The notes under the pieces were generated by a model. The model saw nothing but the letters and a program-made list of their open reading frames with translations. It did no database searches and had not been told where the DNA came from. DNA of 64,000 nucleotides from Deltaproteobacteria bacterium. Its GTDB lineage: Bacteria; Lernaellota; Lernaellaia; JACKCT01. The position numbers and the translations under genes are program-made. The stretch spans positions 372,001 through 436,000 of the forward strand of contig JAOSJX010000022.1 of the NCBI GenBank assembly GCA_027493875.1, given 5' to 3'. This document shows, piece after piece, positions 38,315 to 47,274 of this stretch (within the stretch, counting starts at the first letter, position 1; each line of letters opens with the position of its first letter).

Positions 38315-38910
38315 GCGTCCGCCTCCGGAAGAATCCCATCGCAGAGCAGGTCGACGACGTCGTTGATGTACGCGTCGGCGTCCTGCAGCGGCAACGCGCC
38401 GTTGGTGAGATGCTGGATCATCGAGCGCCCCTGAAACGCCGCGAGAAACATCATCGCCAGCGCCTTGGCGCGCCGCCCGCGGACGAGGCCGCGGCGCCCC
38501 GCGCGGCGGAACCAATCGGTCATCGCGCGATGGCCGAGCAGCGGCGGCGCCACGTCGTAGTGCCGCTCCATCATGACCGACGGGTCGCCGCAGGCGCGCA
38601 GGACCGCGAAGTTCGGCATGTACTGTTCGAAGAACTGATTGAGCACCCGGCCGATTTCGCGGAGCTGAACCTTGATCGGCCGGCCGTCCGGGCCCTGATT
38701 CAAGAGACTCAGCCACGGCGGCACGGGCGGCGGGCCGAGCGCCGCCACCATCAGTTCTTCCTTGGTTCCGAATCTTTTGAAGAGCGCCGCCTGGCTGATC
38801 TCCAGCCGGCCGGCGATGACCGTGGTGGACACCGACGGCCCGAGCTCGCGAAAACACGCGCGGGCCGCGTCCAGTATCTCTTCGTCGCTGACGTGTTTCG
38901 GGCGTCCCAT
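38311..38910 (-). CDS. TetR-family repressor of the efflux operon
   Basis: 199 residues. The N-terminal helix-turn-helix is ILDAARACFRELGPSVSTTV .. LEISQAALFKRFGTKEELM, typical of TetR/AcrR. The C-terminal ligand domain is divergent as usual. It is the first gene of the tetR-tolC-MFP-RND operon; its TGA overlaps the tolC start. A palindrome just upstream (38931-38950) is the likely operator, so it probably represses its own operon until an inducer binds. Confidence 0.9.
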   Translation of the reverse strand: MGRPKHVSDEEILDAARACFRELGPSVSTTVIAGRLEISQAALFKRFGTKEELMVAALGPPPVPPWLSLLNQGPDGRPIKVQLREIGRVLNQFFEQYMPNFAVLRACGDPSVMMERHYDVAPPLLGHRAMTDWFRRAGRRGLVRGRRAKALAMMFLAAFQGRSMIQHLTNGALPLQDADAYINDVVDLLCDGILPEADA

Positions 38911-38930
38911 CCCGTCCCCCGGGGGTGATG

Positions 38931-38950
38931 GTAAGTGAGCAAACACTTAC
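38931..38950. promoter_or_regulatory. Candidate TetR operator
   Basis: GTAAGTG AGCAAA CACTTAC: perfect 7-base inverted arms around 6 bases, 20 bases before the tetR start codon. A TTGATC -35-like box lies upstream on the minus strand, so the palindrome would cover the -10 region. Confidence 0.75.
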
Positions 38951-39013
38951 TAACATAAGAGATCCGGCGGATCAAGAGGGACGCCGGAGAAAGGAGCCGA
39001 ACGGTGGTCGGGA

Positions 39014-40084
39014 TTACGACGCGCCGCCGCCCGACGCCGCCTTGTCCGCGGCCAGAACCGCCCGGAACGCATCGATGGCGCGGTCCGTGTCCTGCGACGA
39101 TACCATCAAATTGAACACCGCGCGGATTTTATCCGGGGCGGTGGCAAGCATGCGGATGCCGTATTCCTCGAGCACCGCCTGCATCTCCGGCGCGGTCCAC
39201 GGCTCCTCCACGCGGAAGATCACGATGTTCGTCTCGACCTCCGCGGGGTTCAGGTCGATGCCGGGCAACGCGGCGACGGCTTCCGCAAAGCGTTTGGCGT
39301 TGGCGTGGTCCGCGGCGAGGCGGCCGAGGTTGTGATCGAGCGCGTACAGGCCCGCCGCCGCAAGAATTCCCGCCTGACGCATGGCGCCGCCGAAGCGTTT
39401 TCGTAAACGCAGCGCCTTGGTGATGGACGCGTCGGTCCCGCACAAAACCGAACCGGCGGGCGCGCCGAGCCCTTTGGACAGACAGACGCTGACCGTGTCC
39501 GCGTATTGCGCGAGGTCGCCGACGGGAATGCCAAGCGCGACGGACGCGTTCCAGAGCCGCGCGCCGTCGAGGTGAATCGGCAACCGTTCCTCACGCGTCC
39601 AATCATAGAGCGCGCGCATGGTCGCGAGCGGGATGATGCGTCCGCCGCAACGGTTGTGCGTGTTCTCGATGGTGACGAGCCGCGTGGGCGCGAAGTGGAC
39701 GTTGTCGTCCTTGTGTACGAGCCGCTTGAGCGTCTCCGGCGAAAGCGCGCCGTTGTGCCCGCGCACGATGTGAAGCTGCACGCCGGAAAGCGCGGCGGCG
39801 TGGCCGGACTCGTAGTTGAAGATGTGGCAGTTTTCCTCGCAAAGCACTTCCGAGCCCGGTTCGGCGTGCACGCCGATGGCCGCGGCGTTGCTCATGGTGC
39901 CCGAGGGGAAAAACAACCCGCGTTCCTTGCCGAGCATCTTCGCCACGCGCGATTCCAATGCGAGCACGGTCGGGTCGTCGCGGAAAACGTCGTCGCCGAC
40001 CTCGGCCTCCGCGATGGCGCGGCGCATGCCTTCGCCGGGTTGCGTAACGGTATCGGAACGCAGATCGACCTTGTGGTTGCCCAT
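39014..40084 (-). CDS. ltaE: Low-specificity L-threonine aldolase
   Basis: 356 residues, the normal length. Fold-type I PLP enzyme: VDLRSDTVTQPGEGMRRAI, GDDVFRDDPTV, FFPSGTMSNAAAI, IHLDGARLWNASVALG (cofactor Asp) and SVCLSKGLGAPAGSVLCG with the Schiff-base Lys. Cleaves L-threonine or allo-threonine to glycine and acetaldehyde in the cytoplasm. No recognisable operon partner. RRVxxLxxLR-type tail absent, but all core motifs are present. Confidence 0.95.
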   Translation of the reverse strand: MGNHKVDLRSDTVTQPGEGMRRAIAEAEVGDDVFRDDPTVLALESRVAKMLGKERGLFFPSGTMSNAAAIGVHAEPGSEVLCEENCHIFNYESGHAAALSGVQLHIVRGHNGALSPETLKRLVHKDDNVHFAPTRLVTIENTHNRCGGRIIPLATMRALYDWTREERLPIHLDGARLWNASVALGIPVGDLAQYADTVSVCLSKGLGAPAGSVLCGTDASITKALRLRKRFGGAMRQAGILAAAGLYALDHNLGRLAADHANAKRFAEAVAALPGIDLNPAEVETNIVIFRVEEPWTAPEMQAVLEEYGIRMLATAPDKIRAVFNLMVSSQDTDRAIDAFRAVLAADKAASGGGAS

Positions 40085-40178
40085 GGATCAAGCCTCCCCG
40101 CTTGGAGTCCTCGGAACGCCGGAAGGTTAGAAAATGGGCGAGCGGGTGTAAAGAGAAAGGGCGTTTAGGTGACGAGAC

Positions 40179-40397
40179 TTACGACGGCCGGTCCTGCACC
40201 ATCATGAGCACCTGGAAAAACTCTTCCACGGCGTCCGGGGCCTTCCATTGCGTGAGGTCCAGGTCCGAGTGAATGCGCCGGAGGGGGATTTGCGCGCCGC
40301 AGTCGTCGCAGGCCAGGGCGAGAATGTCGGCCTCGCGGGCCCAGGAAAACCGTGTTTTCGAAACGCAGACCGGGCAGATACCGTGCAGGAGCGTCAT
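40179..40397 (-). CDS. Small zinc-ribbon-like protein
   Basis: 72 residues. Two cysteine pairs (ICPVCVSKTRF and ALACDDCGAQIPL) form a putative zinc ribbon; a helical C-terminus follows (AVEEFFQVLMMVQDRP). The start at 40397 is fixed by a strong AAGGAGGT site 6-7 bases upstream, which lies in one arm of a long inverted repeat (40401-40447). Function unknown; the family is not recognised. Confidence 0.7.
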   Translation of the reverse strand: MTLLHGICPVCVSKTRFSWAREADILALACDDCGAQIPLRRIHSDLDLTQWKAPDAVEEFFQVLMMVQDRPS

Positions 40398-40400
40398 GAC

Positions 40401-40447
40401 GGACCTCCTTCGAGCCGGGGGCTCCCCCATTCATCGAAGGAAGGTCC
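40401..40447 (-). promoter_or_regulatory. Hairpin that would sequester the ribosome-binding site of the zinc-ribbon gene
   Basis: In the mRNA, GGACCUUCCUUCGA pairs with UCGAAGGAGGUCC (about 13 bp with one bulge). The Shine-Dalgarno AAGGAGGU lies wholly in the 3' arm, three bases before the AUG. The loop of about 20 bases can form its own small GC hairpin. Confidence 0.55.
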
Positions 40448-40474
40448 GAACGACTGAAGAAAAATTCTTCGGGC

Positions 40475-40885
40475 TTATTCGGCGGCGGCTTTCTTAAATG
40501 TTTGCGGCGTCGGCTCGGGGCGGTCTTTGGGATAGTCCACGGGCGTCAGGACAAACGTGTCGGCATCTTTGAACGTGAAGCGAAGGGTCAGCTTTTTCCC
40601 GCTGTCCTTGTCGGCGCGGATCACGACTTCTTTTGCGTTGCAGGACACTATTTCGTAAGGCTTGGGATCGAATTCCTTCTCCCCCATTTTCATCGAGGTG
40701 ACTTTCTTGCCGGCGTCGATGGTCATCGTCTGCGCGCCGAAGGCCTTGATGCGGTCTGCGATGATTTTGGAGTCACCCTGCAGCTCCCACTTTCCGCCGA
40801 GTTTTTTAGCGCAGTCGTCAGCTAGGGCCGCGACGCTCGTCACAAAGAATAACGCCGCGACGACGCCGAACACGATCCGCTTCAT
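40475..40885 (-). CDS. Small secreted/periplasmic protein, unknown
   Basis: 136 residues. AGGAGGA before the ATG. Signal peptide MKRIVFGVVAALFFVTSVAALA. The mature part is a likely small beta-barrel or lipocalin-like fold: LGGKWELQGDSKIIADRIKA, TMTIDAGKKVTSMKMG and LTLRFTFKDADTFVLTP. Two cysteines (DDCAKKL, VSCNAKE) could form a disulfide. Probably periplasmic. Function unknown. Confidence 0.75.
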   Translation of the reverse strand: MKRIVFGVVAALFFVTSVAALADDCAKKLGGKWELQGDSKIIADRIKAFGAQTMTIDAGKKVTSMKMGEKEFDPKPYEIVSCNAKEVVIRADKDSGKKLTLRFTFKDADTFVLTPVDYPKDRPEPTPQTFKKAAAE

Positions 40886-40915
40886 CGAATCCTCCTCTTT
40901 ATTTTCCCAACCTCG

Positions 40916-42997
40916 TTAGGAACGCACGATCATCCGCGCATCCAGCACCAGCGCGCCCTTCCCCTTCGCGTAGAGGCGCACCGGATTGAGATCCATCTCC
41001 GCGAGCGCGCCCTGCTCCGCGATGAGCAGCGACGCGCGCACGATGAGATCCGCGATCGCGGACAAATCCATCGCCGGGTATTTGCGGATGCCGTCGAGCA
41101 ATCGCCGCGCGGGCAACTCGTCGATCATCCGCAGCGCTTCTTTTTTCGAGATCGGCGCGAGGCGGATGATCGGCGGGCCGAGCGCCTCGGCGACGGTGCC
41201 GCCCCAACCGAGCACGATCACGGGGCCGAAATCGCGGTCGCGCGTGCCGCCGACGAAGAGCTCCAATCCGCGCGGCGCCATGGGCTGAACAATGGCCCCT
41301 TCAAAGGCGCCGCGCCGGACGTGGCGGGCCAAGCCATCCTTGAGGTCCGCGAACGCCTGCTTCACGTCCGCCGCGCGCGTGAGACCGAGTGCGACCCCGT
41401 CGACATCTGTTTTGTGCACCGCTTGCGGGCTCTCGGTTTTGAGCACGACGGGAAATCCGATTTCCTTCGCGTGCGCCGCGGCCTCCGTGGCCGTTTGCGC
41501 GAAACGCGTTTCCACCACCGGAATCCCATAGCGTTCGAGGACGTCAAACGCCGCGCGCCCGAGATGCGGTTTCCCGGCGCCTTGCGTGAGGATCGCCGCG
41601 GTTTCTTTGCGGTTCACGCGGATTTTGGGAATCGATTCGGTGCGCCGTTGCAAACCGCGGTAGCGTTTGCGGCTGACGTAGAGGGCTTCCACCGCCTCTT
41701 CCGCCGTGGCGAAGATAGGGAAGTGCGAGTACTTTTTCATCCGCACCACTTCCTCCGGCCACGACTGCAAGACGAGCGCGATGGGCTTGCGGTGTTTTTT
41801 GACGATGCCGTCCACGTGGTCGATCAGGCTCTCGACGCGCCCTTCCGATTCGAGCGAGTGGTAGACCAATAGAAAAACGACGCCGTCGATCTGGGGTTGG
41901 CTCAGGATATCGGCAAGGATTTCCTTGTACGTGTCGATCTCGAACAGGTCGCCGAGGTCGAGCGGATTTTGCAGTTTGATCACGCCGGCGCGGACGTGAC
42001 GCTGCGCCAATTCCAAAACGCGCGGATCGAATTCCGGCAGCGGAAAACCACGCGCCGCGCACGTGTCCGTCGCGATGACGGCGTGGCCTCCCGAGCGCGA
42101 CACGATGCCCATGCGCGGCCCTTTCATCGGCGGCAGCGAGCAGATTTTCGCCGCATCGAGCGCACCCCGGATCGTCGCGGTGCGGATGACGCCGGCCTGC
42201 CGCAGCGCCGCGTCCGCGACGCGGTCGTCCGAGAGCATCGCCGTCGTATGGCTCGCGGCGATGCTTTGCGACAGCGCGCTCGTGTTGCTTTTATGCACGA
42301 TGATCGGTTTGTCGCTGGTCGCGGCAAGACGGCAGAATTCGCGGGCGCGGGAGAAGCTTTCCAGATAAAAAACCATCCGCTCGGTGGCCGGATCGTCCCG
42401 CAGGTATTCGAGCAGGTCGACTTCGTCGATGTTCAACTTGTTCCCGACCGACGTGAATTTGGACACGCCCACCGACTCCGACTCGAACTCCACCAGATAG
42501 GTTAAGCCGACGCCGCCGGATTGCGTGACGATCGACGTGCCGCCGAAGCGCGACAGCGGAAAGATCGGAAATCCGACGCACAATCCGTTGGCCACGTTGA
42601 ACGTCCCGATGCCGTTGGGTCCGACGAAACGAATACCGAATTCGCGCGCGGCGTCGTCCAGGGCGCGCGTGAGCGCGTCGCCCTCCGGGCCGAGTTCCGC
42701 GAAGCCGCCGCTTTCGATGACGATCCGTTTGATCCCGGCGCGGCCGCAGGAGCGCACGGTTTCGGGCACCGTCGGCGCGGGCGTGAGAATCACGGCGAGC
42801 TCCACCGGCCGCTCGATCTCTTCGACGGATTTGTAGATGTAGTGCCCGAGGAAGGTCCCGCCGCGCGGCCCGACCGCGTAAATGACGCCGTTATAGTTCT
42901 GGCGCTGAAGGTTCATGACGATGCGCCGGCCCAGGTTTTGCGGGCGCGGGCTGACGCCGATCACCGCGACGGACGCCGCATGAAAAAATGTGTCCAT
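40916..42997 (-). CDS. NDP-forming acyl-CoA synthetase (acetate-CoA ligase family), fused alpha-beta
   Basis: 693 residues, intact. Order: CoA-binding domain (SVAVIGVSPRPQNLGRRIVM), succinyl-CoA-ligase-like domains (SIVTQSGGVGLTYLVEFE, VGNKLNIDEVDLLEYL), then a C-terminal ATP-grasp (FPVVLKTESPQAVHKTDVDG, GAIVQPMAPRGLELFVGG). The swinging phosphohistidine segment reads AASHTTAMLSDDR where the family usually has SHTGA. Makes ATP or GTP from an acyl-CoA by substrate-level phosphorylation, or activates an acid. It may also be related to protein acetyltransferase-type fusions, but no GNAT domain is present. Confidence 0.88.
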   Translation of the reverse strand: MDTFFHAASVAVIGVSPRPQNLGRRIVMNLQRQNYNGVIYAVGPRGGTFLGHYIYKSVEEIERPVELAVILTPAPTVPETVRSCGRAGIKRIVIESGGFAELGPEGDALTRALDDAAREFGIRFVGPNGIGTFNVANGLCVGFPIFPLSRFGGTSIVTQSGGVGLTYLVEFESESVGVSKFTSVGNKLNIDEVDLLEYLRDDPATERMVFYLESFSRAREFCRLAATSDKPIIVHKSNTSALSQSIAASHTTAMLSDDRVADAALRQAGVIRTATIRGALDAAKICSLPPMKGPRMGIVSRSGGHAVIATDTCAARGFPLPEFDPRVLELAQRHVRAGVIKLQNPLDLGDLFEIDTYKEILADILSQPQIDGVVFLLVYHSLESEGRVESLIDHVDGIVKKHRKPIALVLQSWPEEVVRMKKYSHFPIFATAEEAVEALYVSRKRYRGLQRRTESIPKIRVNRKETAAILTQGAGKPHLGRAAFDVLERYGIPVVETRFAQTATEAAAHAKEIGFPVVLKTESPQAVHKTDVDGVALGLTRAADVKQAFADLKDGLARHVRRGAFEGAIVQPMAPRGLELFVGGTRDRDFGPVIVLGWGGTVAEALGPPIIRLAPISKKEALRMIDELPARRLLDGIRKYPAMDLSAIADLIVRASLLIAEQGALAEMDLNPVRLYAKGKGALVLDARMIVRS

Positions 42998-43027
42998 AAA
43001 GGCTCCCCGGCCGGGAATTTTACTTTT

Positions 43028-43723
43028 TCATTCCGCACGCTCGAACCGGTAACCGACCCCGCGCACGGTGATAAAGCGTTTGGGATTTTCCGGATCGTCC
43101 TCGAAAAGCTTCCGGAAACGCACGATGAAGTTATCGATGGTCCGCTCGGAAACGTAGACCTCCATCCCCCACACTTCCTCGAGGATATCCGCGCGCGACA
43201 GCGTCGCGCCTTCTTTCCGGAGAAAAAAACCGAGCAGTTCGAATTCCTTCGCGCTGAGCTGCACGTCGCCTTCGTTCGATTCGGCGACGTGCGTGCGCGT
43301 GTTGACGGCGTGGCGGCCGATCATGACGCGCTCGGTGGACGCCTGGTGGCGTTCGCCCTGGCTGCGTCGGATGAGCGCCCGGACGCGTGCCAGCAGCTCC
43401 GGCGTGTCGAAGGGTTTGGTGAGATAATCGTCGGCACCGCAATCGAGCGCCTGGACTTTCGTCTCGACGTCGTCCCGTGCCGTCATCATGAGGATCGGCG
43501 TGACCACGTCCATGGAACGCAGCTCGCGCACGAGCTCCACGCCGTCCGCGTCCGGCAGCATGATGTCCATGAGGATCAGGTCGCACTCCGACGCCCGGAC
43601 CTTCGACAAGGCCGGCTCTCCGGTCTGCACCCAATCGACTTCGTAGCCCTCCTGGCGGAGATTGAGCTCCACCATCGCGCCGATGAGCTCGTCGTCCTCC
43701 ACAACGAAGACGCGCCCCTTCAT
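43028..43723 (-). CDS. OmpR/PhoB-family response regulator
   Basis: 231 residues. Receiver domain with RVFVVEDDELIGAMVELNL, the phosphoacceptor in DLILMDIMLPDADG, TARDD and DYLTKPFD. C-terminal winged helix with VQLSAKEFELLGFFLRKEGA, SRADILEEVWG and TIDNFIVRFRKLFEDDP. A DNA-binding transcription regulator. Its start overlaps the stop of the histidine kinase gene (ATGA), so both come from one transcript. Confidence 0.95.
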   Translation of the reverse strand: MKGRVFVVEDDELIGAMVELNLRQEGYEVDWVQTGEPALSKVRASECDLILMDIMLPDADGVELVRELRSMDVVTPILMMTARDDVETKVQALDCGADDYLTKPFDTPELLARVRALIRRSQGERHQASTERVMIGRHAVNTRTHVAESNEGDVQLSAKEFELLGFFLRKEGATLSRADILEEVWGMEVYVSERTIDNFIVRFRKLFEDDPENPKRFITVRGVGYRFERAE

Positions 43724-44848
43724 TCATTCCTCCGCAGGCGCAACGAAAAAATCGCGCCCTTGCCGCGTCCCTCGCTGCGCGCCGTCAGCGAACCGCCCAT
43801 GCGTTCGGCGAGGTCGCGGCTGATGGCCAGCCCCAATCCGCTGCCGCGGTCTCCGCCGGGGTCACCACCCGCGCGGAAATAGAGGTGAAAAATACGCTCC
43901 AGATCGTCTTTGGCAATGCCTTGCCCGCTGTCGGCGATCTCGACGAGCGCCGCCCCGGCGTCCACGCGCACGTCCACGCAGACGGGTTTGTCGCCGCGGC
44001 CGTACTTTTCGGCGTTGTCCAGCAGATTGTCCAGGATCACGCGAAGCGCATCGGGATCGGCGGAGGCGACCACCTCCTCGTCCGCGCGCAGGACGGGCTT
44101 GTGGACCGCCACGCCGGAGGTGACGCGCTGCTCGATGAGTTTGGACGTGAAATTGCCCAGGCCGATGCGTTCGTCGCGCAGTTCCAGGCGCCGGCGGCGC
44201 ATGCGGTTGCGGATGAGAATGTTCTGGACGAGGTGTTCGAGGCGTTCGACGTTGCGCCGTCCGAGGTTCAGCAGGCGCGGCCGCTCCTCCTCCGGCACGC
44301 GGCCGAGCGCCATGCTCTGAAGCAGCGTCCGCACGCCGGCGAGGGGCGTTTTGAGTTCGTGCGTGACGAGGTCAAGCCACCGGTCGAGCTCGCGGCGATA
44401 ACGCGCTTCCACGCGCGCCAGGCGGTAGAGCATCACGGTGCCGACGAGGATCAGGCCGAAGAGCATCGACCCTTCGCCCATCAGCATCATCTTTTTGCCG
44501 CCGGTAGCGCCGGTAGATGTCGTTCACGGCCTCAGCCGTCGGCGCAACGGCGAAGGCCGGCCAGTTCGGCTCCGCGGCAAATCCTTCGCGCTCGTCGTTC
44601 GGGCGGATTTCCAGCGCGGCATTGTCGGCCCAAGGACCGACGGCCGGCGCCGCCGGGGAGCGTCCTATGCGTTCCGCCAAAATTTCGGCCTCATAACCGA
44701 GCTTGCCGAGGGCGTTCTGATGGCGGTCGTCGATGGCCGCCATGAGAAACACGCTCCACCACACGGCGAGCGCCGCGAGCGCGGCGAGACTGAGGCCGAA
44801 AAAGACCTGATACCCGCGCCGCTTAATGAAGTCGATCAGCCGCTCCAA
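43720..44848 (-). CDS. Sensor histidine kinase, frameshifted
   Basis: About 375 residues. First helix YQVFFGLSLAALAALAVWWS, a periplasmic sensor of about 85 residues (KLGYEAEILAERIGRSP), a second helix (MLFGLILVGTVMLYRLAR), no obvious HAMP. The HisKA box is LDLVTHELKTPLAGVRTLLQ with the phosphorylated His. HATPase has DNLLDNAEKYGRG, IADSGQGIA and GSGLGLAISRDLAE. A one-base shift near 44490 separates the sensor part. Partner of the OmpR-type regulator downstream. The stimulus is unknown. Confidence 0.9.
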
Positions 44849-44899
44849 CGCCGCCCTCCGCTCCTCGCGTTCCGAGTAAAGAGCCGCCCGCCGGGTTCG

Positions 44900-46153
44900 T
44901 CAAGGAGCGCGCGAAAAATCCGAAGATTCGTTTCCGGCGGCGCTCCGCAAATCGTTCCGAAGCGTCGCCAGTTTGCCGGAAAAGAACACCCCGCCGAGGA
45001 AGGTGATGACGGCGCACGCGGCGATCGTGTCCGGGGCGCCGATCTTTTCGGCGACCGCGCCGGCGAGCAAGCTGCCGAAGGGGAACAGGCCGATCACCGA
45101 GGTCAGGTAGAGGCCGAGCACGCGGCCGCGCAGGTCGTCCTGGACGAGCGTCTGCAGCGCGGTGTTGCCCGCCGCGAAGAGCGTGGTCAAGCCGAAGCCC
45201 ACGGCCGTCAGGAAAACGATCGACACGGCGAGCCAGCTCGACAGCGCGAAGACGAACAGCCCCACGGAAAACAACAGCGTCGAAAAAACCACCCACCGTT
45301 CGAGGCCGGCGACCGTTTGGCGCGACGCGAGCAGGAGCGCGCCGACGAGCGCGCCGAGGCCGACGCCGGTCATCAGGTAGCCGAGCGTGTCGGCGCCGCC
45401 GCCCAGCACGTCGCGCGCGAAGACGGGCAGCAACACGGTGTAGGGCAGCCCGACGACGCTGACGAGCGGCACCAGCAAAAGAATCGCGCGGATGGACGGG
45501 TGGCGCCACGCGTAACGCGCGCCTTCGGCGAGTTCGTGCAGGACGCGCTGCGGTTCGCCCTCCCGCGGCACCGGCGCGACGCGCATCGCCGCCAGCGCGG
45601 CGAGCACCGTCACGTACGTGACGGCGTTGACGACGAAGCAAACGCCCTCCCCCAAAAACCCGATCAAGAGCCCCGCGACGGCCGGCCCGATCATGCGCGC
45701 CGCGTTGAACATGGACGAGTTCAACGCGATGGCGCTGCCCAGCGCGTCCTTGTCGCCGACCATTTCCAACATGAACGACTGGCGCAGCGGCATGTCGAAG
45801 GCGTTGACGAGCCCGAGGACCAACGACAGCGCGATAAGGTGCCACACTTCCAACGTGCCCGCGTAGTAAAGCCACGCGAGCGCCGCGGCCTGGACCATGG
45901 CGAGGGCCTGCGTGTAGAGCAGGGCGCGGCGGCGGTTCCACCGGTCGGCGAACACGCCGGCGACCGAGGTGAAGACGAAGATGGGAATCTGGCCGGAAAA
46001 ACCGACGACGCCCAGCAGAAATTCGGAATCGGTCAGGCGGTAGGCGAGCCAGCTCATCGCCACGCGCTGCATCCACGCGCCGACGAGGGAGATCGACTGC
46101 CCCGCGAAGAAGAGGCGAAAATTGCGCGATCGGAAAGCGGGAAAACCGGCCAT
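44900..46153 (-). CDS. Major facilitator superfamily exporter (MFS_3/EntS-like)
   Basis: 417 residues with about twelve hydrophobic helices. FRSRNFRLFFAGQSISLVG is the typical start, AGVFADRWNRRRALLYTQ the loop 2-3 motif A, and LVNAFDMPLRQSFMLEMVG, NSSMFNAARMIGPAVAGLL and LVQDDLRGRVLGLYL are features of the MFS_3 family. Exports a small compound across the inner membrane. It ends about 50 bases upstream of the kinase gene. Whether the two-component pair controls it is unknown. Confidence 0.9.
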   Translation of the reverse strand: MAGFPAFRSRNFRLFFAGQSISLVGAWMQRVAMSWLAYRLTDSEFLLGVVGFSGQIPIFVFTSVAGVFADRWNRRRALLYTQALAMVQAAALAWLYYAGTLEVWHLIALSLVLGLVNAFDMPLRQSFMLEMVGDKDALGSAIALNSSMFNAARMIGPAVAGLLIGFLGEGVCFVVNAVTYVTVLAALAAMRVAPVPREGEPQRVLHELAEGARYAWRHPSIRAILLLVPLVSVVGLPYTVLLPVFARDVLGGGADTLGYLMTGVGLGALVGALLLASRQTVAGLERWVVFSTLLFSVGLFVFALSSWLAVSIVFLTAVGFGLTTLFAAGNTALQTLVQDDLRGRVLGLYLTSVIGLFPFGSLLAGAVAEKIGAPDTIAACAVITFLGGVFFSGKLATLRNDLRSAAGNESSDFSRAP

Positions 46154-46171
46154 CGAGTCTCCGGGCCCGCG

Positions 46172-47274
46172 TTATAGAGAAGTCTCGGGCTTTACGGAAG
46201 GGTCCAGGGAACGCGCGATTTTTTCCAGCGCGGACCAGACGGCGCCGGCGATGAGCGCGTGGCCGCGCGCCGTGGGGTGAATTTCGTCGAGAAATAGATC
46301 GGAGCCGTCGCCATCGGCGTTCACGAACGCGGGATAGGGATTGACGAGCGCGTCGCCGTGCGTTTCGGCGAAGCGGCGCATGGTATAGTAAAGCCCATGG
46401 CCGCCTCGTCCACCGGCGCGTTTTCCACCACGCGTTCCGGCGAGCGGCGATGCCGGTGGCGCAGCACCTGATCGCGGTTCGCGTGCCAAAGCCAGAGCGG
46501 CACCGCGCCGCCGCGCACGATGTCCTCGCGCAGCGCCTTCAGATCCTCGCGGAAGCTTTCGAGAAACGCCTTGTTGTCCACGGTGCCGCGGTCGCGCTCG
46601 TAGATCATCTGAACCTGGCCCCGCACTTCCTGGGAGACGGAGCCTTTGATCAGACGCCGCATCAGGCGGAAGACGGGCAGATGCGCCGCGAGAGATTTTT
46701 CGGCGAGGGCCGCGCGGCCCGGCTCCGCGCGCTTGTCGTAAACGCGGCGCAGGATTTCCAAATCCTCGCGCACGTTGGGGACGACGTAGAGCATGACGAT
46801 GTCGCCGTTAAGACGGCTGTTTTTTAACTCGTATTGAATGCGGTGCTGCAGGAGATTGGTTCCCGGCACCGCGCAATTAATCGTCTCCCACGCGCCGAGG
46901 CGCGCGAGGCGTTCGCCGAGCAACGACGTGTAGTTGTCCTCGCGCGCGACGAGCACGCCGAACGAAGTCGAGTCGCCGAGCGAAACCAGTCGGCGGACGC
47001 CGTCCGGCTTTTCCCACGTCGTATCCGGTCCGCGAAAACCGAGATTGTTGACGCGCTCCTTCGCTTCCGAAGAGTTGGCGAAGGGAATGACGGCCTCGGG
47101 AAGAATCTCGAGCACGGCGGAATAGACGTCGCGGAAAAACTCTTCCTCCGGCGCGCGGTCGAGCTTGGCCGCCGCGACCGCGAGATTGAGCAGCGCGAAA
47201 CCCGCCGCCGCGCCGGTCGCGATATAAAGGATACGCCGGGCCGGAGGAATCCGCCGCGCGCGCGGCCTACCCAA
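46172..47274 (-). CDS. Membrane-anchored SGNH/GDSL hydrolase, frameshifted
   Basis: About 368 residues. N-terminal anchor (ILYIATGAAAGFALLNLAVAA). Block I LVSLGDSTSFGVLV has the nucleophile Ser. CAVPGTNLLQHRIQYEL (block II-like Gly) and LWLWHANRD precede. Block V DEIHPTARGHALIAG supplies Asp and His. One missing G near 46395 breaks the frame; the repair gives GHGLYYTMRRFAETHG. Probably acts on acyl or acetyl groups of envelope molecules outside the inner membrane. Start overlaps the preceding gene by 8 bases. Confidence 0.8.

Noticed and set aside
36650..38434. 594-codon plus-strand open frame opposite tolC
   Set aside because: Shadow frame; tolC has signal peptide, family motifs and operon context.
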